A DNA stretch of 64,000 bases from Mucidula mucida (lineage: Eukaryota > Basidiomycota > Agaricomycetes > Agaricales > Physalacriaceae), in assembly GCA_015501055.1 (NCBI GenBank), contig JADNYV010000019.1:1-64000 (forward strand). The letters are read 5' to 3'. The translations under genes and the position numbers were made by a program. Below, piece after piece: positions 35,337 to 46,887 of the stretch. Under the pieces are notes generated by a model, which saw only the letters and a list, made by a program, of their open reading frames with translations, was not told the DNA's origin and ran no database searches. How positions within the stretch are numbered: the first letter of the stretch is position 1; every line of letters starts with the position of its first letter.

Positions 35337-35934
35337 ATTTTTAATGAGGAGGTATCAGAATGGTATCAGATAAGGAGCTTGGTTCAGCGATGGCATGGCG
35401 ACACGTTTAAATATCCCGGACGCCATGCACTTCGCTCCCAAAAAATGAGGAGCTCACGTCAAATATCCTTTCGCGGAAGAGATTGCCACAGAAATTTGCT
35501 GCATGACGGACTGAGTAAGAGGGTGACTAACAGCACGTGATCGTTCGCGCGACTGGAGCGGCCTTCTCCGGGTTCAGGGCTCCCTCCCACCCGATCCGAT
35601 CAATGCGAGTCCAGCATGATAATCTGTCACGAGGTTGTTGATACAGTACGTTGGCCCAAAGACAGCGATGATTTTCGGAGCTTGGGATCCAGTTCGACCG
35701 ATATGTTCCGACGCGCGCATGGAGTGCTGAGAAATTCAAACTAAGTCAGGCCACTCAACCTGTAGTTTTCGGGACCGCTCTGACACACCGGACTATCGTG
35801 ACTTGTCAAATCAAGATCAGGGTTTGGTGGCGCCGTCGTGGCGGTTACTTCACAGCAATCTCAACAGTCGGAACGCTGAACACACACCCGAAGTAACAAA
35901 GCCCAGCTCTCCTTCTCAATTATCGAATTAAATC

Positions 35935-36528
35935 ATGTCCGACCACTTTGGAACACAACCTTTCACCATTGTAACATGCTGGTGTACTCTTATCACTCCA
36001 CCTTCGCGTACGCACCTTCCGCCTTCACTGCATAGCTCCTCATACGACATATTCCCTCTCACTGAACACATATTCTGCGAGGTGACTTCAGTAGAACTAG
36101 TCTTGCGTTCATGGGCCTTCTTCTCCGGGGAACACCATTCTCGCTTTTTGAAGCTCAAGCAGAGGCGATCGTTCTTGACTTTCGAGAACCTAGCAGCATG
36201 AACGCCGAGCTCGAGGCGCCGCGCTCGTTGACTCGGGGGAAGATACAATTAATGTTGATGTGATCCGCATAGCAAAGGCCTGGCATAAACCCACAGAGCT
36301 GAGTCCCCTTCGAGCACCGGGATGGATTATAGGCAATCTCTGGCTCAGGTACACGCCTGCAGGAGTGGGAGAAAAAGATTTGGGTGTTCAAGTTTGCGAC
36401 GAAGATGGAAAGAGCTTGTCCATACGGGGGAATCGGATGCCTGGTTAGAAGGTGTAGGTCATGGCGGACAGCGGAAATGGGTGACCCTCATGGAAAGGTT
36501 ACTTACTAAAGGGGCGAAGCTCGACTAA
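35935..36528 (+). pseudogene. Fragment of a flavin monooxygenase gene (C-terminal part)
   Basis: Three pieces in different frames match the C terminus of the gene at 32657-34235: LPPSLHSSSYDIFPLTEHIF (from about 36010), LAFMGLLLRGTPFSLFEAQA (from 36102) and ESDAWLEGVGHGG...WVTLMERLL (to the TAA at 36528). No FAD-binding part was found upstream. It lies in opposite orientation to the larger copy, on the other side of the peroxiredoxin gene. Stops and frame changes make it non-functional. Confidence 0.72.
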
Positions 36529-36551
36529 AAGGTTGAGATGAAAGTTTCTAT

Positions 36552-38664
36552 TCATAACTCGTAGGAAACTAGAGGCTGTATGAATGTGTTGCTTTGAACG
36601 AAGATGGTTGCACTGTACCATTGACGTAGGGTATTTTTTTCTGGACCATGGCTGTCGTATCTTTGAGTACATTCAACATTTGTGCAACAACGATTTCTGG
36701 GATGAGGATCGGCGTAGATGCGACCTCGAAGCAGATGACGTTCATACAAGAAGTCCATGTGAACTATCAGCAATTAAGATATGAAACGACATAGTAAGAT
36801 GAGTTTGGGGACTTACTGTCAATATAGGATCTAACCGAATGTAATCCTCCTCGACGAAAGTAGATGTCATATGTACGATCCGGGTAACAACCTCCACTGC
36901 CGACTTCCTAGAATCCAAGATCGTAGGCGCCATAGCAAAATGCAAATCTGCAAGGGCGGACAGCGCGGTCATTTGAGAAATCTTCAGCGCGCGATCATTA
37001 TGGATATCCTTCAGCATCGCTGTTAACTCTCTGCGCCTATCGACCTCTACGTTGTGTTCCCGTAATCGGGCGATCAGGTCGGTGAACCTGATGTACCATC
37101 GGTTAGAACGATCGACACCTGATAGTACGCGCCGAGTCAGCCCCAGATGGAATTACAATGTCGTTGGAGGTACTTACAGCATCCGTCCTTCTCCCAATCG
37201 GATATCAATTGTTTGGCTTCGCGAAGGTACATCACACAGGACCAATGCCTCCTCCGATTTAATTTCGAGGTCATAATCGTCGGGAAAGATCATCGGTGTC
37301 CCAAACATCAGCCCTTGGCTTCTATCCATGCCGATTAGTTGGCAGAGTATACTAAGTTGCTCGTCCGCTTGCACTGTTACTTGACGACATGTCGTATTGT
37401 CCTCGCGGCTTATTGATTGCGCGACAGAAACGATGCGAATGTTGTGGTGTAGGGCGATATGAGAAGCCTTCAGTAGGTATTCCCGTCCTTTGAAGATATC
37501 GGATTTGGTGAAGAAGTACATGGAGACAATTTGAGTTGCCTATAATGATCAGTCACTGGAGGACTGAAGGAAGACCCCGTTACAAACCTCAGGGCTGTTG
37601 TGGGATCTAGTGTCAAACTATGTCGTCGAGAGTGGCAAGCGCACTCTGAAGCTGTACAGATTCGGCGATGACGTTGAAAGGACTTGTCTGGTCGTCCGTA
37701 ACAGTACATCCCCACAGTTGCGCGGCATATAACAGAGCGGATGAATGACTGAGACATCGCCAGCATACAAAGCATCGCGCCGCTCATCGGTCAGGGCATA
37801 CCAATCTGAGGACAGTGCGAGAAAAATCGAGTACGTCTAAATCAAAGTCAAGCTTAAGTGGGTATGGTGGATGGGCGTATCGCATACATTGAAGAGAAGT
37901 CATAGTCTTGAGGAAGTTGCAGACCGAGGAAAACTTGACAAAGATGCAGGAGGTAATAATCGTCGCCAAAGATAAATGTTGATCCAGCATCGACGTGGAT
38001 GCCGAAATGTCAGGTACGCCAGCGGGAACGAGCGCATTGGCATCGCTGGACGGCTGAGTGCTGGTAGTCGGAAAACCTGGAGGACCAGACGCGTCGCCGC
38101 TCTCATACATGCGCAATTGCTCCTCGAGCTCCTCTATTCGTTCCAGAAGTTCCGCCTTGACGCTCCGATGCTTGCCATCGTTGTACTGGCATTCATCCTC
38201 CTTACCTGCCACCTTGCAAGTATTACAAAATGGTAGTTTTCCATCGCATTTCTGGACCAAAGATTATTAAGATGTCTCGAGTTGATGGAAGAGGCTAACC
38301 TTCTTCTTGGACCTGTCTGCACGGTTACACTGAGATTATTACAAAGATGGTTTAACGTACCGACATGGTGCACAAGCAGCACCTTTACGGAGAAGATCTT
38401 GTTTACAGCGGTGCCGGTGCTGACTTCCACATCGAGATAAACACACTGAACAGTCTTGCGCGCGCGACTACAGGGCCCACACATGGGGCGCGCGCCGTCA
38501 CATCGCTAGAGATAGATATTGGAGAGGCGAGGCGACCGGGATTTGCGTACTCACCACCTTGCGTGATCTGCATCATCAAATACCATCATAACATTCGTCA
38601 GCAGCTAGCCTAGCAGGGATGAAGCTGGAGGTAGTCACCTACACGCGAAGCAAGGCTTGGACAT
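36552..38664 (-). CDS. Zn2Cys6 transcription factor with two adjacent zinc clusters
   Basis: The ATG at 38664 begins MSKPCFACRSRKVRCDG (first exons joined over introns GTGACT...GCAG and GTGAGT...CTAG) and continues ARPMCGPCSRARKTVQCVY, a full Gal4-type cluster. A second full cluster follows about 60 bases later: AACAPCRRSKKKKCDGKLPF, CNTCKVAGKEDECQY, and then a heptad region AELLERIEELEEQLRMYE for dimer formation. The middle region (SMYFFTKSDIFKGREYLLKA; LGEGRML) fits the fungal-specific regulator domain. Exons run to about 36552. The join between the two clusters is not clean: the best intron (GTGTTT...AAG) would remove the last Cys of the first cluster. It acts as a DNA-binding regulator in the nucleus, target unknown. 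Confidence 0.75.
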
Positions 38665-38849
38665 GGTGATTTTGAAGTGATACAATGAAGAGTGCAACCA
38701 AGGGTGAAGCAATGCACTTCTTAAGGACAAAGTGCTGACTGGTTCTGATTCAAACGTTAAAACAGCATCAAGGGTCCACTGCCGCGCAGATCATGATTAC
38801 GTCGCCGTTAGAATTGCTTCCAGAGCGTTGACTAAACGCGTTCAATGGT

Positions 38850-39515
38850 AACGCCACTTGCACTACAGCTGAGAACCTTGCATAACTCGTCGCATGACAG
38901 TGAGGCTCCGTCTTACGGGTGTAGCTCTTGCTACCAATCGTATTCTTGTGGCACCCAAGAATATCGTGGCTGTAGCGATTGTAGCCGGTGTTAGTATACC
39001 TCCTTTGGTCATTCAGTGGAAGCTTCTTGTCAAGGAAGTAAAAGACTACTTTGAAGAGGGATTGCGCAAAGATCTGGGTGACATTTCGAAACATTATCAG
39101 CCTGTCAGGCCTTGAGGAGGAGGGATCAGCACATGTACGAGCGGGCAGGTTTTGGGGAGCTGAGGTCGAATCTTCAAGTAAATCAGGGGATTTCGATATC
39201 TTTGGTGTTGAATTGGGTTATGCGCCCTGCATAACGCCGAGTCTCAGGATACTGCCGCTGACGCGAGTACAGAGCATCTCGATTCCGAGCCTAAGGGGCA
39301 GCTCCAGCCTCCGTTATGGGAATCTTGGTATCGCGAAGATGCTTTTGCAAGCCTTGGTGGAGCATGCGAAAGCTAGAGGGTTGATGAGCGGCACGTCGAT
39401 GGCACAGCCGGCGGCTGTTACATTCTATGAGAAACATGGCTGGAAGAGGATACCTACGCCTGGGGCACCGAGGTATCATGGCGTGGGTCTGGTGAAAGTG
39501 GATATGCTACTTTAA
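38850..39515 (+). pseudogene. GNAT acetyltransferase fragment lacking its 5' exon
   Basis: Matches the gene at 39955-40780 from its membrane segment on: NIVAVAIVAGVSIPPLVIQW, GLRKDLGDISKHYQP, FWGAEVESS, then GNLGIAKMLLQALVEHAKARG and AAVTFYEKHGWKR, stop at 39515. The frame changes between the blocks near 39115, and the 39200-39300 part is degraded. The substrate-binding N-terminal exon is not upstream but lies on the opposite strand at 39512-39748. Confidence 0.65.
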
Positions 39516-39748
39516 GAGTACATCGAGTGTACCACGATATGGCGACTCCTCTGGTGCACCGCGTTAGTTCCCATGTGCGGACTGCTTGAAGGGCACTCAC
39601 TACCCTGCATTGAAGCAGAAACAATCAGTTGCTGGACAGCTTGGAGATCGTCGGTTTCAAACTTGCGTATGCGAAGGTTTGAGATCACGTTGGCCCGGAG
39701 GGAAGTCTCTCCGATTCGTATAAGAGAAGTGAATATGACTCGAAACAT
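39512..39748 (-). pseudogene. Detached N-terminal exons of a GNAT acetyltransferase
   Basis: The ATG at 39748 leads into NLRIRKFETDDLQAVQQLIV and, after an intron (GTGAGT...AG), ESPYRGTLDVLLK with a stop at 39512. This equals the start of the intact gene at 39955-40780 (RPFQPHDHKDVQRVVFESAT, then ESPYRGAMKAVL). The stop overlaps the stop of the plus-strand fragment, so the two halves of one gene now face each other. Confidence 0.6.
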
Positions 39749-39954
39749 ATTGATTGTTATCACCGGCACCTAGTTCCAGACTAGCGCTATGGAAGGGCTC
39801 GCCAGTATTGGGTTTCCAAGCATTCCATCGTAAAAGAATACAGTCGGAGCTCGGAGGGAAGAATATATGACGCCACAGATTGACGTACTCTACGCCATCA
39901 ATAAGCCAAGTCAGAGGCTGGAAGTAAAAAAACTCACCCAACAACCATACCCAT

Positions 39955-40780
39955 CTATAAGTCGAGCTCGAAGAAGACCAAAGGGATTTTCACGAGACCT
40001 GTACCGAATTGCGAAGGCCAGCCAGGTCGGGTTACCGTCCTTCTCCACCCCTGCTTCTCATAGAACGAGATTGCTACCGGCTGAGCATTGGTAGTTTCAA
40101 GGTAAAGGGAACGCATTCTGTGCGCCTTCGCGTGCTCCAATACCGTACGCGACAGTATACTCGCTATTCCACGCTGGCGATAATGATGCGAAACGAACAA
40201 TATACGCACGTGGGCCTTCGGATCTGCATCAGATTGCTCTGAAGATGAGTCAAGGACGCGAATCGCTCAGAACGAGGACACTTACTCAATCCAACGCACC
40301 CAGCAATGTTCCACGAGCCTGGATGGGTTGAAGACTCGACCTCGGCAACCCAGAACTCGCTTGCCCATTCATGCCCTGGTCCGCCACTCTGATAGTATTT
40401 TGGTATGTCTCCAAGATCTTCCCGTAGTGCCTGCTTGATGAATTTCAAGAACGGCGAAGTGGTCCGAACTACTTCGTGTATCACCAGTACTACTATCAGG
40501 GTACCAGCCATTATCCCAGCGACGATGCTCTTGCCCCGTACGAGAAGGAAAACATCGAGAAGAAGCGCTGCGTACCCTACACAGACAAGCGGGTGTGTGA
40601 GGACAGCTTTCATTGCCCCTCGATATGGGGATTCGTCTAGGTGAGATAAGAGTTAGGCATTGCGTGACATGTGCATGAGCACTCACCGCCACGCGTAGCG
40701 GATTCGAACACGACACGTTGAACGTCCTTGTGATCATGCGGTTGAAATGGGCGGACACGAATGTTAGATCTGGAGGTCAT
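39955..40780 (-). CDS. GNAT-family N-acetyltransferase with membrane segments
   Basis: Three exons. The ATG at 40780 starts MTSRSNIRVRPFQPHDHKDV. Intron 1 (GTGAGT...CTAG) leads to DESPYRGAMKAVLTHPLV, two hydrophobic stretches (GYAALLLDVFLLV; IVAGIMAGTLIVVLVI), then ALREDLGDIPKYY and EFWVAEVES. Intron 2 (GTAAGT...CAG) leads to VRILFVSHHYRQRGIASIL, which holds the acetyl-CoA loop Q/R-x-x-G-x-A, and AVAISFYEKQGWRR, a typical GNAT end. The layout resembles membrane-bound NAT8-like enzymes. Substrate unknown. Confidence 0.8.
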
Positions 40781-41700
40781 GGAAGAATGTTAAGATGGAC
40801 GGTGAGTCACTTTCGTTTATATCTTTATATGAGCCGCGGCACAGGGCGTATCTCTTGTGCCGAAAACAGGACGAATCGTTGATTGCCACGAGTATAAATC
40901 GCATGGACCAACTTTATGATTGACTCGAACCCTTTCCAAAAGCACTGCTTTTCAACTGGATTTCCTTCGAAAAAAGGCATGATCCGGACGACGCGCATCA
41001 GCTTCGTAACGCGTCGAGGACCAATACTCCTACCCCTCCCTACCTCCGATTCTTACACAGCATGATAGCTATGAGGCATCCTTTTCGTTAGCGATACTAC
41101 TCAACGGATTTTGTGCGCGTCCGGAGAGTTCGCTATCATTTTCCAGAAACGTGATAGCCGTTCATCAACGACGCACAGCACAATCGTTAACTGGCTTGAC
41201 AGAAAAAATCCTCTTGGTGAAGCCATGAAATCCGGAGAGTTACGCTAGCGCGAGGTAAGTTGTCTGTTGCGTACTAGTGGTGGTGGTTCTTCTAGATGAA
41301 GATGAGGATTGGTTCGTTGAAACGCGTGTCTACTTACAACGACACAGTTCTGAAGACCATACGCCCGAGGTTGAGCCTCTTCTCTGAGCAGTTAACTTTA
41401 TGTGCCGGAGTTTGGAGCGATATATTAGATTGAAAAGGGACTGAAGGCACTTTATGATTAAGAATCCTACTTTGTTTTAACGTTATAGCATACAAAGCAC
41501 TGAATGGGCGCTCACCATATAGATACAAATTGATATTCGCAACAGGGCACGAACTGTTGAGGTGGTACTGAAACTATTGAAGAGGCAGGTAGAGGATACA
41601 ACAGATTGCACGGATACAGCGGTCCAATATGAAGGTGAACAAAACGGAAAGCAAGTTGCAAGTATCAGGTATCATTTGACGGGGTATCGGCTTTGATCGT
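40781..41700. other. 0.9 kb intergenic, nothing recognised
   Basis: No supported coding frame. The minus frame at 41334-41528 has no domain. It should include the promoter of the GNAT gene and the 3' end of the homeodomain gene. Confidence 0.4.
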
Positions 41701-42755
41701 TAAGTTCGTTTGGTCATAGCTGCAAGTAAGTTGAGTATTTCGAGTAGAATGCAGAGAAAGAAGTGCGTACATGGAGTCCAGCCTTCTGACTGTAGGTCAC
41801 CACTCTCCACTTGATTCAGGAAAGACCGCATCTTGTCTTCGTAGGGAGCGAAGCGTTCCGTGAGTTCTTCGCGACTGAGGTATGATGGTGGCGATCGCGA
41901 CGCGACTATGGAACGTTCTATGCCTTCGCCTATCTCTAAAAGTAGCGCGTTCCGATGGACAACGTCGGCGCTGGGAATCTAGCGAATGGTCAGCTCGTCA
42001 CAACGATCAACGTAGAAAGGAACGTACCCGTATTTTCAGCTTGGATGACGCTTCTGAAGGACGAGAAGGCGACAATTGCGGATGGGAAGAGGTGGGAGGG
42101 ACGATTTCCGCATAGTCGGTTGGCGCTGGGCTTGGCAATTGATGTCTGTCGTTCGAGTCCTGTGCACGGCGATTGGAAACCCAAAAACGAACGGCGATGG
42201 GGTCGACTCGGAGTAACTTGGCCCATGTATTGATGAGTACTTGTGATGCATGCGGCGTGCCAGTATACAGAGTTTCGAGGTCATCGAGGACTCGTCTCGG
42301 CAAGGAGCCCATATCTTCTACAGGTTGCGTTTCTTCTAAGTGCCGAGTTCTGTTGTGAGAGCTTTTCCTGGGTCGCGGGGCTGCCTGCGTCGATCCTTCT
42401 GGCTGGTCCTCTATCGGCGCTATCAGACCAACAGCCTTCGCGAACAGCCATTGCACGCACTGCTTCTTCTAGCTCTTCGGTTCGTGAACCATCTTTCCAG
42501 TTTGAGGATATCGTAATCCTCGTTCAGCTTCGACTTGGAGATTGTCAGTGTCCACTTTCGGTGTCATCGGCAGTTAGCACCTTGATCTCTGCCACCAGTG
42601 CCACTGCCTCTTCGCGAGTTGGATGCTGGCTGACATTGTTGAAGAAGTCTAGCATCAAAGTGAATATTACACCCAGAAAATAGAGAAAAAGCCGTACTTT
42701 TCAGAATCGCGCTTCCCGCATCTGATAATCGAAGTCTCTTCTCGCTTGCTGGCAT
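41701..42755 (-). CDS. Transcription factor with two homeodomains
   Basis: The ATG at 42755 starts MPASEKRLRLSDAG. Introns at GTACGG...GCTAG and GTGCTA...GAAG join into a first homeodomain of about 58 residues (FFNNVSQHPTREEAVALVAE to LKLERWFTNRRARRS). A third intron (GTGCGT...GATAG) leads through a basic linker to a second homeodomain: RRVLDDLETLYTGTPHASQ to VDPIAVRFWVSNRRAQ. Both third helices keep the W-F/V-x-N-R-R core. A charged C-terminal region (REELTERFAPYEDKM) ends at 41701. It should act in the nucleus. Fungal mating-type homeodomain proteins are the nearest well-known class, but I see no sign of the mating locus around it. Confidence 0.78.
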
Positions 42756-43598
42756 GCTGAAGGCGTGTATGCGTGCAGTCAATGCATTTCATTAGGCGGC
42801 CATCGTGACCGAGCGTGGGCGAACGGTGTTGGAAGTCAGCGTCAGGAGAAAATAGACAAACGTTTTAGGAAATCGTCGACAGCGGTGTCCAGATCGGGAA
42901 GGTTCGGGATTCCCAACTTGGTTACAAAGAGCAGCGTTGAGTTTTTGGCTAATCTTTTAGTGGCAGCATGTCCAGTTGGACCAAAACGGGCTCCTCTTGG
43001 CTTTGCTTAACTCAACAATCAAGCTTCATACTGCGGCTATCAGATTTCTTTCTTTCGAGGGTACATGAACCACTCTGCTTCGTACCGGCTTCTAGCGAAC
43101 AAAAAGACGACATGCAGCGGCGGGCAAGCGGCGGGGCTACTCAAAGCAAACGAAAGGGTTGTCTTCCTCGTTGACCAGGATTAAACAGATGGATCTGACG
43201 CTCCCAGGACCCAGGACGCTCCGCCCCGCCAACCGGTGTCAATGCGTCACGTGCCTGCACCGTGTCCTCAACCACCAGGCGACGCAGACGTGTCGTCCCA
43301 CCAAGGCGAATTCGGGTTGGCGATGTAGAGACGGGCACTGATCCTCTACGCGTCTTATACTGCGCTCTCCACGTTCCGTCACAGTACTAAAAACGGACAA
43401 TGGCTCTTGTCCCTTGTAGTCTTTGACATGTATACCACTCACAGTGTACGTTTTTTAACCTCTTTCATCTCAAACTAGCTATCTCTTGTATTCATTTGAT
43501 AGTCCCCTGCATAGGTTTGTACCCGGCGTGGCATAGCTGGTATATAAATACCGGCATTCCTCATCAGAACTCCCATCTGTTCCTCTGATCCTGCAAGC
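42756..43598. other. 0.8 kb intergenic, nothing recognised
   Basis: Divergent promoter space between the homeodomain gene and the DUF6535 gene. Short frames on both strands have no domain. A TATATAAATA box at about 43540-43549 lies about 50 bases before the DUF6535 ATG. Confidence 0.4.
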
Positions 43599-46500
43599 AT
43601 GGCGTCGACCAGACGCGATGGATATACGCCACGCACTCCGCAAACTTATAATTTCCCAACGGTAGGACCAACACCGCCGCTTTCGCCTGTGAATACTCTT
43701 GGGGGCTCGCTCCATGTGGGTATCTCTCCTGATACACCCCATCCACCACCTCCTTCAGAATGCCTTCATTTGGCTATGGACAACGAAGATGCCTTCGTAG
43801 GGGTAGTTCCTTGTATTGAACACCCTGGGATGAATAGACGAACTGTATTTGGCCTAAAGTTGTCAACGTCGAGTGCGCAAGGAGGTCTGTCCTTTGTGGG
43901 ATTCATTTTGTTTTAATATCAATTTCCATTATAGCAAGCGACCTATTTTACCACGGAAACAAATATCCCGATGATGAACCATACAAAGAGATGGATGAGA
44001 ATAGCAGGTTCTGGAAAACTTGTGTCGATGAGGGTATGAAGGTTGATGCCGGCAAGGTGATCGATTGGACAGATGCTCTTGATGTCCTTCTCGTATTTGT
44101 GAGTCCCACTCGCCAAAGCTTTCCATACATCCTCAATATTTCCCTAGGCTGGATTGTTCTCTGCGGTCGTCTCTACATTCGCATGTCAAACCTTCCAAAC
44201 CCTTCAGGTTGACCCAGCCGATGTCATGTCTTCCCTCATCTTCGAGCTCCTTGCAGTTGTGCGCGCCATCGACGAACATGGCCCCGGCTCATCTAAAGGT
44301 GTCATCCGCACTGATACCTCCTTCCATCCCACTCGAACAGCGACATGGGTCAATGGGTTGTGGTATGTCAGCTTGACGCTTAGTCTGGCGACCGCTCTCG
44401 TTGCGGCTCTGACGAAGCAATGGATTCATCAATACATGAACTACGCCCAGTTGGGAACACCACGAGCTCGCGCCCGGCTTCGTCATTTCCGATACCTTCA
44501 ACTGCAGGCTTGGCATGTGCCCGCCATCATTGGTCTCCTACCCGTCATGATGCACATCGCCTTAGGCCTCTTCTTGTCGGGCCTGATTATCCACACCCGC
44601 GCATTGAGCCCAGCAACCTGCTTTGTCGTGAGCGGACTAGTGTTGCTCACCTTACTTGTCTACGGTGGCACAAACCTTTTCCCCGTTTACAACCCCGCTT
44701 GTCCATACAAGACGCCTCTATCTCATTATGCATATGTTACTTCTCGTCGAATTTCCGGACTGTGGGAAGTCTTGATCGACTACATACTGTCCCACAAATT
44801 CAGCTTGTCGTCAAACAACGCATCTGCTCTTCAGCGCGTCCGCGCAGAGACGAAGTCTGCCTCACTTTCACTATTCGACTCAGAGGAAGCGTTGGTGAAG
44901 ACGGCCGCTGCCTCGCATTCTCTTGACGCTCAAGTGGCCGCTTGGTTGTACAGCGCCTCCTCCAATTCGTCAGTCCAGAATATCATGCTGCAGGCGCTGG
45001 GCAATCTCCCTCTTCGTACTGTGCAAATTGTCAAAGATAGTGTCGGTGTCGGTGCTCTTGAGAATGTACTCTCCCGCGCCCTGAACTCCCCCGATTTCGC
45101 GGATCCCAGCAAACAATCAGCGTATGAGCGGCTTCTACGCTCACTGTATCGCCTCTTTCCCGACACATCGACTACCTTTTTTATGAAACCAAATACCCCG
45201 CTATCACGTCTTCTCGATATTGGTCGTCCTAACGTGGCTGCCGAATTCGTTTGTGACCAGATTCTTACACCATATCGGGTTCAGATTCTGGCAAACGCAT
45301 TCAGCTCTGGGCCTGACTGGCTGCTTGAGAGCCCTGCTCATTGGCAGGCCTGGATATCTTGGTTTACGGGCGAACATGAATGTTCAATGTGTCTTGACGG
45401 AAGAAACACCAGCAATGAATGCTATACATTGCTCTTGACCGTGGTACATCCGTCTCGCCGAAATCTTCAAGGGACATATGGTCGACGCTTTTTGACGGTT
45501 ACGGATGACGGACTCGGAGCCTCGCCTGATCAGGAAATGAACATGCGGGACGCGACGGTGCGCTTCCTGGGTCCCTCAATCTGTGACTTGATGCTGTACA
45601 TTGCGTACCCCTCTTCAAGCTTGACCATCCATCCCAGAGCCGTCCCGAGTGACATTAGATTGCGCCTAGCCCTCATTCAGACGGATTGGGTTTGGAGAAC
45701 ATGTTCATCCTCGCCGGACGATACGTCAATGATTGCAAACATTATTCGCAGCATTCGGGGCAGCGTCGGAGTAGATGGCACTAGTGCCCATAATCATGAC
45801 GGAGTCATGAGTGCGACCTTCCATGCCTTGAAAGACGTGATAGTGACAGATTCGTATGGGACGGGCGTGATTTCTGCAGCTCATAGACAACAACTACTTC
45901 ACCCCTTCTTCAGATCGCTTGCGGTCTCGGAGGAGAATCTTCTTCCAGATTACCAGAGCTGGATGACCGACTCCGTAGCCGCTACGATTGTCCAGATGGT
46001 TTTCGCGGAGCCTATACCGGTTGTCCTGCCACTGATTTCTGATTTGCTTGTGGCTACTGTTCGCACCGCATGCCCTATACTCTTGCCGAAGATCTGTGTC
46101 GAACTGTGCTAACGTGAATGGCTGGACGTAGCCTCACGCGTGTTCTTCGATGAAATTCCCTGGGATAGTGAGGTCTCTGCTTCAATCTGCCAGAAACGAT
46201 TGTATACGCTTATGCTTGCTGCCTACATCGAGGCACTCTACGTTCTACGAGATAATCTGTCTCCGACATACTCAGACGTCCTGGCGTATACTCAGAAGCC
46301 CTCGAATCTCCTCACACTGTGCCAAATCTTGTTGTCAGATGTCGAAAGATCGTCGAAGCTCTGGCAATTGGCTCCGCTGATTGGTCGTTCTCAATGGGCA
46401 CCCTGCTTAGATGATATTGATACCTTTATTACTGCAGAGGGCACCCGCAACATATACAAAGTAATGATCTCAGCCCATCCATATCAGGACGGTCGTCGGC

Positions 46501-46743
46501 TGAGCTATCCTGCTGTTGATGAATTACCTACTATCTTGGCCAGATTCAAAGGACATATAGAAACACATCCTTTTGGTTGTGATTGCCATGTAGTACGAGT
46601 GCATTTTCTTTTTACTGTTCCACTCTCTAATCCCCGAACAGTCAGGCGACATCCCGAAGCGAATAAGGTTCTGGAAGCGGACGCATATCGGTGTCATTGG
46701 GCGTCGCTCTGCGACGTCAGACAGTCGGCACATACTGCATTGA
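43599..46743 (+). CDS. DUF6535 membrane protein, split by one in-frame stop
   Basis: The ATG at 43599 opens a Pro-rich start. After introns the DUF6535 core appears: FWKTCVDEGMKVDAGKVIDW, TDALDVLLVF, LFSAVVSTFACQTFQ, then WVNGLWYVSLTLSLATALVA, ALTKQWIHQYMN and the helices WHVPAIIGLLPVMMHIALGL and CFVVSGLVLLTLLVYGG. A long helical repeat-like region follows. At 46110-46112 a TAA interrupts the frame, yet the same frame continues at once (REWLDVASRVFFDEIPW) and runs through a last intron to a TGA at 46741-46743. A CAA to TAA change would explain it. These proteins are common in mushrooms, function unknown. Confidence 0.78.
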
Positions 46744-46887
46744 CAAGTACTGTAGTCCTTGAAAGATAACAAAAGTGGAGATTAACAGACCGTTATCTGG
46801 GAACCACTGCAGTTCGACTGTTTCTTAACGTGATGAGGCTTGGTTCGTGAAGGCCGCGCAACTGGCGGGAGGGGTGGAAGATTAAGC

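Noticed and set aside
42007..42456. Mating-type A locus
   Set aside because: Only one gene with homeodomains is present; no divergent HD1/HD2 pair and none of the usual neighbours were seen.
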